Source: Arthrobacter sp. TPD3018 | GTDB lineage: Bacteria; Pseudomonadota; Alphaproteobacteria; Sphingomonadales; Sphingomonadaceae | DNA length: 63,190 bases | Assembly (NCBI GenBank): GCA_003075315.1 | Contig: QDFQ01000006.1 | Location: 89,530 to 152,719 of the forward strand | Direction: 5' to 3' | Shown: positions 37,507 through 46,073 of the stretch, piece by piece | Layout: each line of letters starts with the position of its first letter | Position numbering within the stretch: the first letter of the stretch is position 1 | Program-made: the position numbers and the translations under genes | Notes under the pieces: generated by a model | Seen by the model: the letters and a program-made list of their open reading frames with translations, nothing else | Told to the model about the DNA's origin: nothing | The model's database searches: none

Positions 37507-38133
37507 TTACCAAGCTCCTCGCGCGACGGTCGCCGGCAGCCGCAGGTCACGAACCAGCCCGTCATTGCTGCCGATCGTCAGCGATGGCTTCTGCTTACCT
37601 CGACGCGTGCCGAACCATGTTTCAGCGATGTGGATAATATCGGTGTTGATAGGCCGGTCTAGGACGTGATCGATCAAGCGCTCGCTCAGCTCCGGATCGG
37701 GCATCGTAAAGTAGTCGCCGGCCTTCTTTAGCTGGTTGAGGTCGGGTGCTTCATCGGATAGCCGCTTCTGCAACATTCGGCGTGGAATGGCCACTTCCTG
37801 CTGCACGTCCTGGAACGCTTCTTGGTACAAGGGAGACATGAAGTCGATCACGTGGGTCTCGGTTTGGACCCACATGTGGAAGCCGTCTTCGTCGAACTCT
37901 ACGGTACCTCCCCCATCCCGCCCGAAGAACATGACCTTCTCGGGTTCGACGCATAGCGCAAAACCTCCGGCTACCGCCCTGGCCGGTATCTTGTAATGCT
38001 TGTTCAAGATTAAGGCGCCGATGCAGGCAAAGAGCGTGCACGCCTTGCCGGGATTGCCCTCGTCCTTGATCGTGCCGTGGATCACCTGATGGATGCGGTT
38101 GAACTCGGATAACGGAAGCAGAAAAGTGCTCAT
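37507..38133 (-). CDS. DUF2026-like protein with transglutaminase-like Cys-His-Asp triad
   Basis: 208 aa. It matches what I remember of DUF2026: a start MSTFLLPLSEFNRIHQVIHG, then KACTLFACIGALILNKHY. Cys32, His86 (GFHMWVQ) and Asp97 (HVIDFMSP) have the spacing of transglutaminase/papain-like peptidases. First gene of the minus-strand trio (DUF2026-like, AbiGi-like, HNH-like), divergent from the SPARSA pair with 183 bp between the starts. Enzyme activity is inferred from the triad; target unknown. Confidence 0.65.
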   Translation of the reverse strand: MSTFLLPLSEFNRIHQVIHGTIKDEGNPGKACTLFACIGALILNKHYKIPARAVAGGFALCVEPEKVMFFGRDGGGTVEFDEDGFHMWVQTETHVIDFMSPLYQEAFQDVQQEVAIPRRMLQKRLSDEAPDLNQLKKAGDYFTMPDPELSERLIDHVLDRPINTDIIHIAETWFGTRRGKQKPSLTIGSNDGLVRDLRLPATVARGAW

Positions 38134-38316
38134 ACAGTCTTATATGTGATCGCCCCAGGCCAGTGCCTAGAGCTGACGGCTTCCTGCGGCACTGACGAGA
38201 ACCGGCAGATTTCGAGAAGCGGGTGTTTTGGTTCAGTCCGACCGATCTCACAACGCTGGCTGCCTCTACTTTACAGGCGGCCTGAGTTGGCTAGCGTGGC
38301 CCGGGAGGGGAATGGC

Positions 38317-40038
38317 TTGGCACCTGAGATAGATAGTGATGACTTCGCACGGCGCTTCGCGCTGCGACCTGGTCAGCTCATGTGGTTTCTGGGCGCGGGT
38401 GCGTCTGTCTCTGCGGGCGTGCCCACCGCATGGGACATGATCTGGCAGTTCAAGCAGATCCTCTATGCGGCGCAGCGGCGGGTGCCGCTTTCGACCATCG
38501 CCGACACCGGCAATCCGAGTGTGCGTGCGTTGCTCGACGCCCATGTCAGCGGATCGGGCAGCTTACCAGTCCCCGGTGCTCCGGACGAATATGCGGCGCT
38601 ATTCGAAGCAGCTTATCCCGCCGAGAAGGACCGTCGAACGTTCATCGATGGCATGATCGGCGGCGCAAAGCCTGCTTATGGCCACCTAGCGCTCGCTGCC
38701 CTGCTAAAGGCGGGGCATGCTCACCTGATCTGGACCACCAACTTCGATCACCTCGTCGCGGATGCCTGCGCACAAACCTATGGCACCACCAAGTCGCTCA
38801 GCGTCGTGGCCCTTGATGCGCCTGATCTGGCAGCCGAGCAGATTGCAGCGCAGCAATGGCCTATCGAGGTCAAGCTGCACGGCGATTTCCGGTCCCGCCG
38901 GCTCAAGAACACACCCGACGAGCTCAGGCAGCAGGATGCACAGCTCAGAGAGGTGCTCGTCGATTCCTGCCGCCGATCCGGTCTGGTCGTCGGGGGGTAT
39001 AGCGGACGCGATGCGTCCATTATGGATGCGCTCGAGGCAGCACTCGAACGCCCCGGCGCCTTCCCGGGAGGCTTGTTTTGGCTGCATCGCGGCGAGGAGC
39101 CACCCTTCGAACGCGTCAACCAGCTGCTCGAACGCGCCCAGGCGGTTGGCGTCGACAGCGGGCTGGTCCGTATCGAGAATTTGGACGAAGCGCTTCGCGA
39201 TCTCGTGCGTCTGTTGCCTGACCTCGACTCGACAGCGCTCGACAGCCTGGGTCAGAAGCAACGCTGGTGGACAGCCGCCCCGGCGCTGACCGGCAAACAT
39301 AACTGGCCTCTCGTCCGACTAAATGGGATCGAGGTCGAATCCATACCGACAAACGCCCGCCGCGTCGTTTGTGGAATTGGTGGGGCGGCAGACGTCCGGG
39401 ATGCAATACTCGCGGCGAAGGCTGATCTGATTGCTACCCGCACCAGCGGGGGAGTCATTGGGTTCGGCTCGGACCAGGAGTTTCGCCGCGTCTTCGCCCC
39501 CTACGATATCACGGACTTTGATCTGTCCGTCTTTGAGGATCGGCGACTGCGTTACGATTCCGGTGAACGAGGCCTGCTGCGAGAGGCGCTGGTTCGTGGG
39601 CTGTGCAGTGTACATGGGCTTGATGCCCAGCGGCGGCGCAACGTCCATATCCTGGCACCGCACGACCCGGCAGATGAGCATTGGGGGTCGCTGCGCAGCT
39701 TGGTGGGACCGCTCCAAGGTCGGATCGACGGCGGCAAGGTACGATGGCGGGAGGGAGTAGCGGTCCGCTTGGATTGGGCGGACGACCGCTTGTGGCTCTT
39801 GGTTGAGCCCCGGATCGATACGGACGACGATGGCTCAACCGCAAGCCGGGCCAAGGCGGCCGACTTTGCGCGCGAGCGAACAGCGCGCCGCTACAACCGG
39901 GATGCGGATAAGCTCATCGATTTCTGGACGGGACTGTTTGCCGGAGAGAATGTGCGGGCACTGGGGATTGGAGATGGGATCGACGCTTCGTTCGCCGTCG
40001 GGCGACGAACCGCGTTCTCGTTCAGGGTGACGCCATGA
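38317..40038 (+). CDS. SIR2-APAZ NADase subunit of a SPARSA defence system
   Basis: 573 aa from TTG 38317, chosen because GGAGGGG (38304-38310) lies 6 nt before it; the frame stays open to 38146 without similarity. The SIR2 domain is clear: FLGAGASVSAGVP (24-36), TNFDHLV (141-147), KLHGDF and VVGGYSGRD. The C-terminal 270 residues would be the APAZ domain. With the following short Argonaute, overlapping 4 bp, it forms a SIR2-APAZ/Ago pair (SPARSA), where RNA-guided binding of invader DNA switches on NAD+ depletion. Confidence 0.85.
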   Translation: MAPEIDSDDFARRFALRPGQLMWFLGAGASVSAGVPTAWDMIWQFKQILYAAQRRVPLSTIADTGNPSVRALLDAHVSGSGSLPVPGAPDEYAALFEAAYPAEKDRRTFIDGMIGGAKPAYGHLALAALLKAGHAHLIWTTNFDHLVADACAQTYGTTKSLSVVALDAPDLAAEQIAAQQWPIEVKLHGDFRSRRLKNTPDELRQQDAQLREVLVDSCRRSGLVVGGYSGRDASIMDALEAALERPGAFPGGLFWLHRGEEPPFERVNQLLERAQAVGVDSGLVRIENLDEALRDLVRLLPDLDSTALDSLGQKQRWWTAAPALTGKHNWPLVRLNGIEVESIPTNARRVVCGIGGAADVRDAILAAKADLIATRTSGGVIGFGSDQEFRRVFAPYDITDFDLSVFEDRRLRYDSGERGLLREALVRGLCSVHGLDAQRRRNVHILAPHDPADEHWGSLRSLVGPLQGRIDGGKVRWREGVAVRLDWADDRLWLLVEPRIDTDDDGSTASRAKAADFARERTARRYNRDADKLIDFWTGLFAGENVRALGIGDGIDASFAVGRRTAFSFRVTP

Positions 40039-41453
40039 GCAGCGAAATTTCGCCCCACGTCTGGTATCCGGAGCCGGAACTCCTCTTCCATCCTGAGCGC
40101 AGCGGCGATCGAGATATTCATCCGCTACGCGGCCTCAAGAGGTTTGGTCCCTTTTCCGCCTCGCAGGTGCCCAGTCCCATTCGGGTTGCCACCATTGCGC
40201 CGGCCGGAGAGTCCACCCGCCTGTTCGGCTTCATGCAAGAGCTCCACCGGACGTTTTCGCCACGTGAACGAACCGATTATCTTCCCGAGTGGCCGGGCTT
40301 CTCGGCCGTGTTCAACACGCGGGTAACCGCGGCACCGGCCAAGTGCCGTGTCGAACTTGAGCCGGCACTGGACGCCGATCTCGCCGCGAGCCCGGCGCCG
40401 CATACTCTGCTGGCCGACCGCCTTATCCAAGCAGTTCGCTGCTTGGAGGCGTTTCGCACGGAGTTCGACGTTCTGTTCGTCTACCTGCCCGATCGCTGGG
40501 AGGCCGCCTTCTTCGGCCACGACGATGACTTCGACCTGCACGACTATCTGAAGGCCTTTGCAGCAATTCGCGGGATGCCGATCCAGATCGTGCGTGAAGG
40601 GCGCGCGCTCTCCTATTCATGTCGAGCGAGCGTGATGTGGCGTATCGGCCTCGCAATCTATGCCAAGGCTGGCGGCATTCCTTGGAAGTTGGCTGACACC
40701 AAGGCGGAAACGGCCTTCATCGGCATTTCCTATGCCGTTCGTAATGACGACAGCGGTAGTCCACGTTTCGTAACCTGCTGCAGTCAGGTTTTCGATGAGG
40801 ACGGCGCCGGATTAGAATTTATCGCGTTTGATACCAATGAAATTCAGGTACAACGGGAGAACCCGTTTTTGTCTCGTGCCGAGATGTTCCGAGTGATCAC
40901 GCGGTCGCTCGAACTCTACAGGCGACGACACGGGGGACGCTCACCTCGACGCGTGATGATCCACAAGACCACCGAATTCAAAAGCGACGAGATCGCTGGT
41001 TGCTTCGAAGCGCTACCGGTCTGCGAAGCGGTCGATCTCATCCAAGTCGTTGATGAGGTCGGGTGGCGTGGTGTCTGGTGGGAGCAGGACCCCAACAATC
41101 CACGCCGCAATCAGGCCGCCGCATATCCGGTCAAACGGGGAACGCTGGTACAGCTCGGCCCACGAGACGCGCTGCTTTGGATACACGGCGCGGTAGACGG
41201 CTTGGGCAAGCGGCCGCACCTTCAGGGCGGGCGGGGAACTCCCAAGCCGATCCGGCTTGTGCGCCACGCCGGACATGGCTCGTGGGATGACACGGCTATG
41301 GCGGCATTGGCGCTTTCCAAGATGAATTGGAACAACGACGGACTCTACGATCCCCTACCCGTGACCATGAGCTACGCCAAGGTCCTAGCGCGGGTTCTTA
41401 AACGAATGCCCCGCTTGGGGAGTACCCCGTTTCAGTTCCGCTTCTTCATGTGA
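40035..41453 (+). CDS. Short prokaryotic Argonaute (MID-PIWI) of SPARSA
   Basis: 472 aa, the usual length of short pAgos, which have only MID and PIWI domains. VLFVYLPDRWEAAFF, IQIVREGRALSY, TAFIGISYAVR and RRVMIHKTTEFKSDEIAG are typical Argonaute blocks; the end QFRFFM is also typical. The catalytic DEDX tetrad seems incomplete, as expected for short pAgos that guide and do not cut. It overlaps the SIR2-APAZ gene by 4 bp. It would bind guide RNA and trigger its partner. Confidence 0.82.
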   Translation: MSSEISPHVWYPEPELLFHPERSGDRDIHPLRGLKRFGPFSASQVPSPIRVATIAPAGESTRLFGFMQELHRTFSPRERTDYLPEWPGFSAVFNTRVTAAPAKCRVELEPALDADLAASPAPHTLLADRLIQAVRCLEAFRTEFDVLFVYLPDRWEAAFFGHDDDFDLHDYLKAFAAIRGMPIQIVREGRALSYSCRASVMWRIGLAIYAKAGGIPWKLADTKAETAFIGISYAVRNDDSGSPRFVTCCSQVFDEDGAGLEFIAFDTNEIQVQRENPFLSRAEMFRVITRSLELYRRRHGGRSPRRVMIHKTTEFKSDEIAGCFEALPVCEAVDLIQVVDEVGWRGVWWEQDPNNPRRNQAAAYPVKRGTLVQLGPRDALLWIHGAVDGLGKRPHLQGGRGTPKPIRLVRHAGHGSWDDTAMAALALSKMNWNNDGLYDPLPVTMSYAKVLARVLKRMPRLGSTPFQFRFFM

Positions 41454-41517
41454 CGCGCTCATTGACATGTGGCGCACGGCTTCAGCGTCTCTTCCTCAGA
41501 TTGTACGTGATTCAAAG

Positions 41518-42384
41518 CTATCGATCACGGAGTATTTCTTCCCTCGCGCCGACGTTCTTCGGATCAGATGCCAACTCAGGTCTGTCGCCGACACTCAGGC
41601 GATCTGAAATCGTCTGATGCAACGCAGCCAATCCGCTTGCTAGGCTCTGCTCAGGCAGCGCAACACCCTCCCGCCTTGCCGCCGCCATGATGTCCATCGC
41701 ACCAGCGAGCTCCGGCTCAGCGTAGAGCATTGCGCCCTCCCCCGCTTGCCACACCTCGACCAGCGCCTCGGACCGCGCGCGCTGCGCCTCGGCCGATCGG
41801 TCCGCCGCTATTGTCGAGCGCGGCAATGGCGGCATCACAGCACCTCGACGCTCCAGTTCGTCGCGGGTGATCGCAGCCAACTTGTATCGCAGACGGCGGC
41901 CTGCGCGATCGTCTGTCGGTGACGGGCGGTACTGGCTAATCAGAAGAGCGGTCAGCGCCGCAGTATCGACCGTCCGCGCCTTCTCCCGCCAATCCACGAT
42001 GGCGCGGCGGGTTGAAGTGCGGTCTGCGGGTTGGCTGATGACGAAGAGCTCGAGCAGCGGATCGTCGAGGACATCGGCCGGCAATGGAGCGGCGTTGCCA
42101 GCGGCCGCGGCATGCGCCCAGCCCGCGACCTGCGCAACACGGGCGAACCCCTCCCCCATCTCGCCCCGGGTCTCGGAGACTTCGGACGCGAGATGCTCGA
42201 GATTAGGCTGGAGGTCCGTCGCGATGGCCTGCGCAGCATCGATGGTCTCGAGCCTTGCAAGGATGTCGGCCTGATTTGCTTCGAGGCGCTTGCTGCGTTC
42301 GCCGATCTCTTCGACCTGGTCCTGCATCAGTGTCAGCGCGTCAAGAATGGCGGCTAGGGCGGCAGTCTGACTGACATCGCTCAT
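41518..42384 (-). CDS. Coiled-coil protein downstream of the relaxase
   Basis: 288 aa, unknown family. The N-terminal 75 residues form a coiled coil (MQDQVEEIGERSKRLEANQA, then DILARLETIDAAQ). The middle is helical with a DPLLELFVIS segment, the C-terminus Ala/Arg/Glu-rich. It overlaps the relaxase by 4 bp as the last gene of the mob operon, so a relaxosome or DNA-transfer accessory role is likely. No membrane segment. Confidence 0.75.
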   Translation of the reverse strand: MSDVSQTAALAAILDALTLMQDQVEEIGERSKRLEANQADILARLETIDAAQAIATDLQPNLEHLASEVSETRGEMGEGFARVAQVAGWAHAAAAGNAAPLPADVLDDPLLELFVISQPADRTSTRRAIVDWREKARTVDTAALTALLISQYRPSPTDDRAGRRLRYKLAAITRDELERRGAVMPPLPRSTIAADRSAEAQRARSEALVEVWQAGEGAMLYAEPELAGAMDIMAAARREGVALPEQSLASGLAALHQTISDRLSVGDRPELASDPKNVGAREEILRDR

Positions 42385-43808
42385 CGCGTCGGCCCTCCCC
42401 TACCAGGGCTTCGATCCCGCTCCCGCTCGCGGGCCATCCGCGCGCGTTCTCGCTCCTGAACCTGACGCATTACCTCGTCGATATCGGTCGGTGCGGTTGC
42501 CGGATCGTGGCGGGTGATTGGTGTCCGAGTTTCCTCCTTCTGCCGCTCGGGGTCGACGGGTTCGGGCGAGCGGACCGCATCCGTCTGATCGCGAAGACGA
42601 CGTGCCTCGATCCGGTCCCTCATCGCGCTGGACCGGGCGATCGCGGCGGCGATCGGGTCCGCTGGCGCATCGCTTGCCTCCGCTTCGAGTCCACCAAGTC
42701 GGGTGTCCAACGCCCGCAGCACGCGGAGCGTATGGGCGGCCTGGATGGAGTTCGGTTCGGGGTCGGGCAGAACCTCGACGAACCGTTGCAGGCTTTTCGC
42801 GACCGTCTGGTTGACGACCGACGGGGTGGCACTGAGCTCGGCGATCGACTGCAGATAGGCGTCCCTGACGACGGCCTGTTGCTCGGTAAGGATAGCCCGA
42901 ACCGGATCGGCTGTGGTCGCGTTCGCGAAGCGTTGTGCGCGCGCGAGGCGGTTCGTGTCGAGCCGCGGTACCTGGCCGTTTGCTCGCACTTTCCTGGCAG
43001 CGATCGGCTCATGCTTGGGGTCTACCCCCCTCGCCTTCGCCGGCGTCGCATTCGCCTCTATGCCGCGGTCGCGCAGCTTCTGGGCGAAGCGCTGGCGGTA
43101 GCGGAAGAGGTCGTCACGGGTGGGGTGAAAACGTCGACCATCATGGTCGCGCCGTGCGAAGGTCAGGTGAACGTGCGGATGATCCCGGTCAATGTGGAGC
43201 GACGCGACCCAGGACCGGTTCGCGAATTCCTCCCGCGCGAAATCCAGCGCGGCCGCCTTGAGGCGTTCGGGATCGGTACCCGATGGCATCGAAAGGATCA
43301 TCGATAGCGACGTCGCGCCCTTGCGGCGGGCATCGTCGCCCATCTCCCATTCCTGCCAATCCTGCGCGAGCTCCTGCATGGCGCGTCCGTCACGGAGCAC
43401 CTCCTCGTCGCTCGTATACAGCGCCAATTGCTTGTCGGTGCCGTGACCAAGGCGACTGATGTAGGCGAAATTGGCGAGCACGTGCCCGCTGCCATGCTGA
43501 CGTCCCGTGATGCGAACGAGGACCTCGGGGACCCGGCGTGCGGTTCGGTCCATCGTCGCGATAGCGCGACGACTGACGGCGCCTTGGGCGCCCGCACCGA
43601 ATGCCTGCTTCGTCGCATAAGGTTGGCGACCGCCACCCGGTCGGCTCGTGGCCTTCGGGAACATGGAGGCGACCGCGAGCCTCAGCATTGTTCCGCCCTG
43701 CTTTGCTGGTGGAGGCGACCCGCCCCCGCTGCCGAGCCTCTGCTTCTTCGCTGGCGCGAAGATCCCCGCCATCGTGTCGAGCGTGCCCGGCGACAGGTTG
43801 AGGCTCAC
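42381..43808 (-). CDS. Conjugative relaxase, MOBP/VirD2-like
   Basis: 475 aa from GTG 43808 (overlap of 4 bp with the mobC-like gene). It nicks oriT and pilots the strand into the recipient. Motif I NFAYISR (Tyr116 nucleophile candidate) and motif III HIDRDHPHVH (205-214) identify the HUH-type P family. The Arg-rich C-terminal part (about 370-475) is disordered-looking and may be the secretion signal. Upstream codons to 44123 are within mobC and look non-coding. The predicted nic site lies 651 bp upstream, beyond mobC. Confidence 0.88.
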   Translation of the reverse strand: MSLNLSPGTLDTMAGIFAPAKKQRLGSGGGSPPPAKQGGTMLRLAVASMFPKATSRPGGGRQPYATKQAFGAGAQGAVSRRAIATMDRTARRVPEVLVRITGRQHGSGHVLANFAYISRLGHGTDKQLALYTSDEEVLRDGRAMQELAQDWQEWEMGDDARRKGATSLSMILSMPSGTDPERLKAAALDFAREEFANRSWVASLHIDRDHPHVHLTFARRDHDGRRFHPTRDDLFRYRQRFAQKLRDRGIEANATPAKARGVDPKHEPIAARKVRANGQVPRLDTNRLARAQRFANATTADPVRAILTEQQAVVRDAYLQSIAELSATPSVVNQTVAKSLQRFVEVLPDPEPNSIQAAHTLRVLRALDTRLGGLEAEASDAPADPIAAAIARSSAMRDRIEARRLRDQTDAVRSPEPVDPERQKEETRTPITRHDPATAPTDIDEVMRQVQERERARMARERERDRSPGRGGPTR

Positions 43809-44425
43809 GCGCGCGGTGCTCCGAACGCGCCGGTCCAATACGCGACTTCGCCCCCGACATAGGCGGACAGGCTGCGCCGAGTGGCGTGCAGAACGATCTT
43901 CAGGTCGGCGCACGTCTCCAGAAAGGGTTCCGCAATCCGCGCGATGTCGAGGCTGCTCTCGGGCTGGTTGGCGGCATTCATGGCATGGACCGCCTGGTTG
44001 ATGTTGCGGCCGATCAGAAGGATCTGCTTGCGGACTTTTCCGACCTCCTCCTTCATGGCCGGGCATAGCCGGAGCTGCGCGGCCTTGTCCCAGAGCTGCC
44101 AGCGCAGGGCGCGTTTGATCCACTCGTTGCGGGACAGGCCGAGCGGCGCGCCAACAATATCGATCGCCTCGATCTCGCGCCGGTTGAGGCGGACCGTCAC
44201 CCGGACCTGCTCGTCTGAATGACCCTCGTGATCGAGCCTACCTGCCGCCCCCGCGATGGGCAGGTCATCATGTTCCGACGCAAGCACCGTGCGCGTGAGG
44301 ATCTGCGCGATCCAGGCGCTCCGGGTCTGGCCATGGGCGGCCGCGACGCGGTCGATCTCCGCGATCAGATCGTCCTTGAGCCGAAGACTGATCACCACTT
44401 TCAAAGCCCCGTGCAGCGGTGCCAT
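43805..44425 (-). CDS. Relaxosome accessory DNA-binding protein, MobC-like with two RHH motifs
   Basis: 206 aa. Two ribbon-helix-helix units: VVISLRLKDDLIAEIDRVAA and RVTVRLNRREIEAIDIVGAP-L. The C-terminal half has LLIGRNINQAVHAMN, the MobC-type signature. It would bind oriT and help the relaxase melt nic. The start codon lies inside the nested palindrome at 44420-44458, so it probably represses its own operon. It overlaps the relaxase by 4 bp. Confidence 0.85.
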   Translation of the reverse strand: MAPLHGALKVVISLRLKDDLIAEIDRVAAAHGQTRSAWIAQILTRTVLASEHDDLPIAGAAGRLDHEGHSDEQVRVTVRLNRREIEAIDIVGAPLGLSRNEWIKRALRWQLWDKAAQLRLCPAMKEEVGKVRKQILLIGRNINQAVHAMNAANQPESSLDIARIAEPFLETCADLKIVLHATRRSLSAYVGGEVAYWTGAFGAPRA

Positions 44426-44466
44426 CGAGCCAATGTATTACATTGGTGCCAGATGGCATATCCTGC
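44420..44466 (+). other. Probable oriT: nested palindrome plus nic core
   Basis: An outer inverted repeat TGCCATC (44420-44426) / GATGGCA (44452-44458) encloses an inner perfect one, CCAATGTA (44430-44437) / TACATTGG (44439-44446). Directly after it comes TATCCTGC (44459-44466), the nic core of IncP-type oriTs and T-DNA borders, followed by CA. Cleavage is expected between G44465 and C44466, so the plus strand is transferred, moving rightwards. The repeat also overlaps the mobC-like start codon and can serve as its operator. Confidence 0.65.
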
Positions 44467-44739
44467 CATCCCTCATAATTGATCCACCCTCGTACAAAAA
44501 CCAATTAGATGGAGTGAAATCACTCCAGACGCGGAGTGGGCTGTATTGCCGAGGTTATTGCAAGCACATGGACGCCTGATATGTTCGACAGTCGAACGGC
44601 CTTGGCAGTCGTCATTGATGCCGGTCCGGTATCGACACCGTCGATCTGGACAAGATCAATACCCTGATACCTAGTAATCTTGGAGAGGGTCGGCCATGTT
44701 TGTGCTGTCCACGAATTGCAGCACAAGAGAGAACGCCAC
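44467..44739. other. oriT-proximal non-coding stretch with a 7-bp palindrome
   Basis: No gene is visible between the predicted nic and the TraC-like start. GTTCGAC (44583-44589) and GTCGAAC (44591-44597) form a perfect inverted repeat with one base between. The region is richer in A/T than its surroundings, as expected for an origin of transfer and divergent promoters. Confidence 0.4.
44700..44726 (+). repeat. Inverted repeat before the TraC-like gene
   Basis: TTGTGCTG (44700-44707) and CAGCACAA (44719-44726) are perfect 8-bp arms with 11 bp between, ending 13 bp before the ATG at 44740. It can act as an operator, or as a hairpin in the single-stranded transferred DNA or in the mRNA leader. 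Confidence 0.5.
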
Positions 44740-45006
44740 ATGCCTCGTGCGAAATCCAACACCGGTGATCTGGCGGCCATCGCGGCGAGACGCGAGGCGC
44801 TGCTTGCCGAACTGGCGCGCGTCGACGAGCAGGCGAAGCAAGCGACGGAAGCGGCCCGTGACGCCGGTCGTCCTGTCCTTCTGGCCGCGCTCGAGCGGGT
44901 CAAGATCGCTGCCATCGAGAAGTCCGACGCCCGCACGATCGCAGCGGCGCTCGCCTCCCATGGCGGCAAGGCAGTGGCTGAACGACTGGCCGCGCTCTCG
45001 GGCTGA
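44740..45006 (+). CDS. Small TraC-like conjugation accessory protein
   Basis: 88 aa, helical: IAARREALLAELARVDEQAK and Ala-rich helices, C-terminus HGGKAVAERLAALSG. Position (divergent from mobC-relaxase, first gene right of nic) and size resemble the small TraC of Ti-like transfer regions. ATG 44740 is chosen over in-frame codons that overlap the inverted repeat. The role in relaxosome function is inferred from position. Confidence 0.6.
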   Translation: MPRAKSNTGDLAAIAARREALLAELARVDEQAKQATEAARDAGRPVLLAALERVKIAAIEKSDARTIAAALASHGGKAVAERLAALSG

Positions 45007-45731
45007 TCGGTCGGCCGGGGCGAGCGTATTCTGGAGGATCGCATGTCCGACCAACGGCGTGTCAGCGGCAGCCGTTCGCGGATCCGATCGCGCGAAGGGA
45101 ACAGGGCATCAGAGCGGCGTTCCCGCGACCCCCTCCCCCTCTCCGCTTGCCGGCGACCAGTCCCCGGAGCTCGGATAGCTGTCGTGAACGGTCGCTCGAC
45201 GGATCGTCGGTAGCACACCCGTCGTAGCGGATGCCGTTCCCGCGATCGCACCAGTCCGTCGCAGCGAGGACGGCACCGGCTCCCGGCAACCAAGGCTCCT
45301 CGGCCGCTAGCCTCGCGCCTTTCACCAGCCCCATCGCGGTCGCAACGGGTACGATGGCGGGACATGGGCGATCGTGCGGAGTCGCTGACGTTGCCTAGAT
45401 CATGACGACCAGGCGATCCGATCGAGGCTATCGGCAGATAGCGAGCTCCGTTGCCGCTGGTCCGCTTCCCAACGGCCGCTGACCCGCGTTTGGCGTGCAC
45501 GCGCAAGCCCCAACGCGACGCTACCTGACACAGGAACGGTCACCCTGCGGCCGATCAATCACACCGATTCGTCGCTCGGCATGAGGAGCGACGGGGATGG
45601 TCCCTGGCGGTCAGCCCCCCTCCCCTTCCGGCCGGTGTATGACGCCGGCTGTGCTGGCGGAGTGCCATCGACGGGGCGGTCGCGATCATGGCCGGGAGAC
45701 TTACCCCCTCCCCTCCCCGGTCAGCTTGTCG
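45007..45731. other. Stretch without a convincing gene
   Basis: About 725 bp between the TraC-like gene and the RHH partition gene. A 56-codon frame at 45043-45213 has GGAGG upstream but codes an Arg-rich low-complexity product, possibly a decayed gene. Nothing else is recognisable. Confidence 0.4.
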
Positions 45732-46073
45732 TCACTTCCCGGCTTTTGCCTTCCGCGCCTCTTCGGTCAGGGCCAAGTCAAGGAGAAGCGTCATTGCCTC
45801 ACCCTTTGAAACGCGGTTGCGCCAGACGAAGTCCTCGAAGCGAGCACGATCCTCGGGACGGCACCGGACGTGCACCGCGTCGGTAAAGGTCGGCTGCCGG
45901 ACCTTGGGCGCCGGCCGCTGCGCCGGTGCGGGAGCCGGCTTTTCGGAGCGAAAGCCCAGCCCCTCCCCTGCTGATTTGGCTGCGGCCAGCTGTTCAGCGG
46001 TGGGGACCGGAATGTCATCATCAGCGGCGAAGCTGGTGATCGATCGACGCGATGCCGCAGGCTTCTCGCTCAT
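45732..46073 (-). CDS. Ribbon-helix-helix partition partner of ParA (ParB-like)
   Basis: 113 aa. A disordered Pro/Ala-rich N-terminal half, then VHVRCRPEDRARFEDFVWRN and SKGEAMTLLLDLAL, a ribbon-helix-helix-like DNA-binding domain. It overlaps parA by 4 bp as second gene, the standard place of small centromere-binding proteins of type Ib systems. The likely target is the TG(T/C)TCAC array upstream of parA. Confidence 0.7.
   Translation of the reverse strand: MSEKPAASRRSITSFAADDDIPVPTAEQLAAAKSAGEGLGFRSEKPAPAPAQRPAPKVRQPTFTDAVHVRCRPEDRARFEDFVWRNRVSKGEAMTLLLDLALTEEARKAKAGK

Noticed and set aside
45043..45213. 56-codon frame with GGAGG upstream, after the TraC-like gene
   Set aside because: Product is Arg/Ser/Pro-rich low complexity and does not resemble a TraD-type protein; perhaps a decayed gene, not supportable.
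44520..45506. 328-aa minus-strand frame across the TraC-like gene
   Set aside because: Ser/Arg-rich antisense product without family features; the plus-strand 88-aa frame is more protein-like and sits in the expected place.
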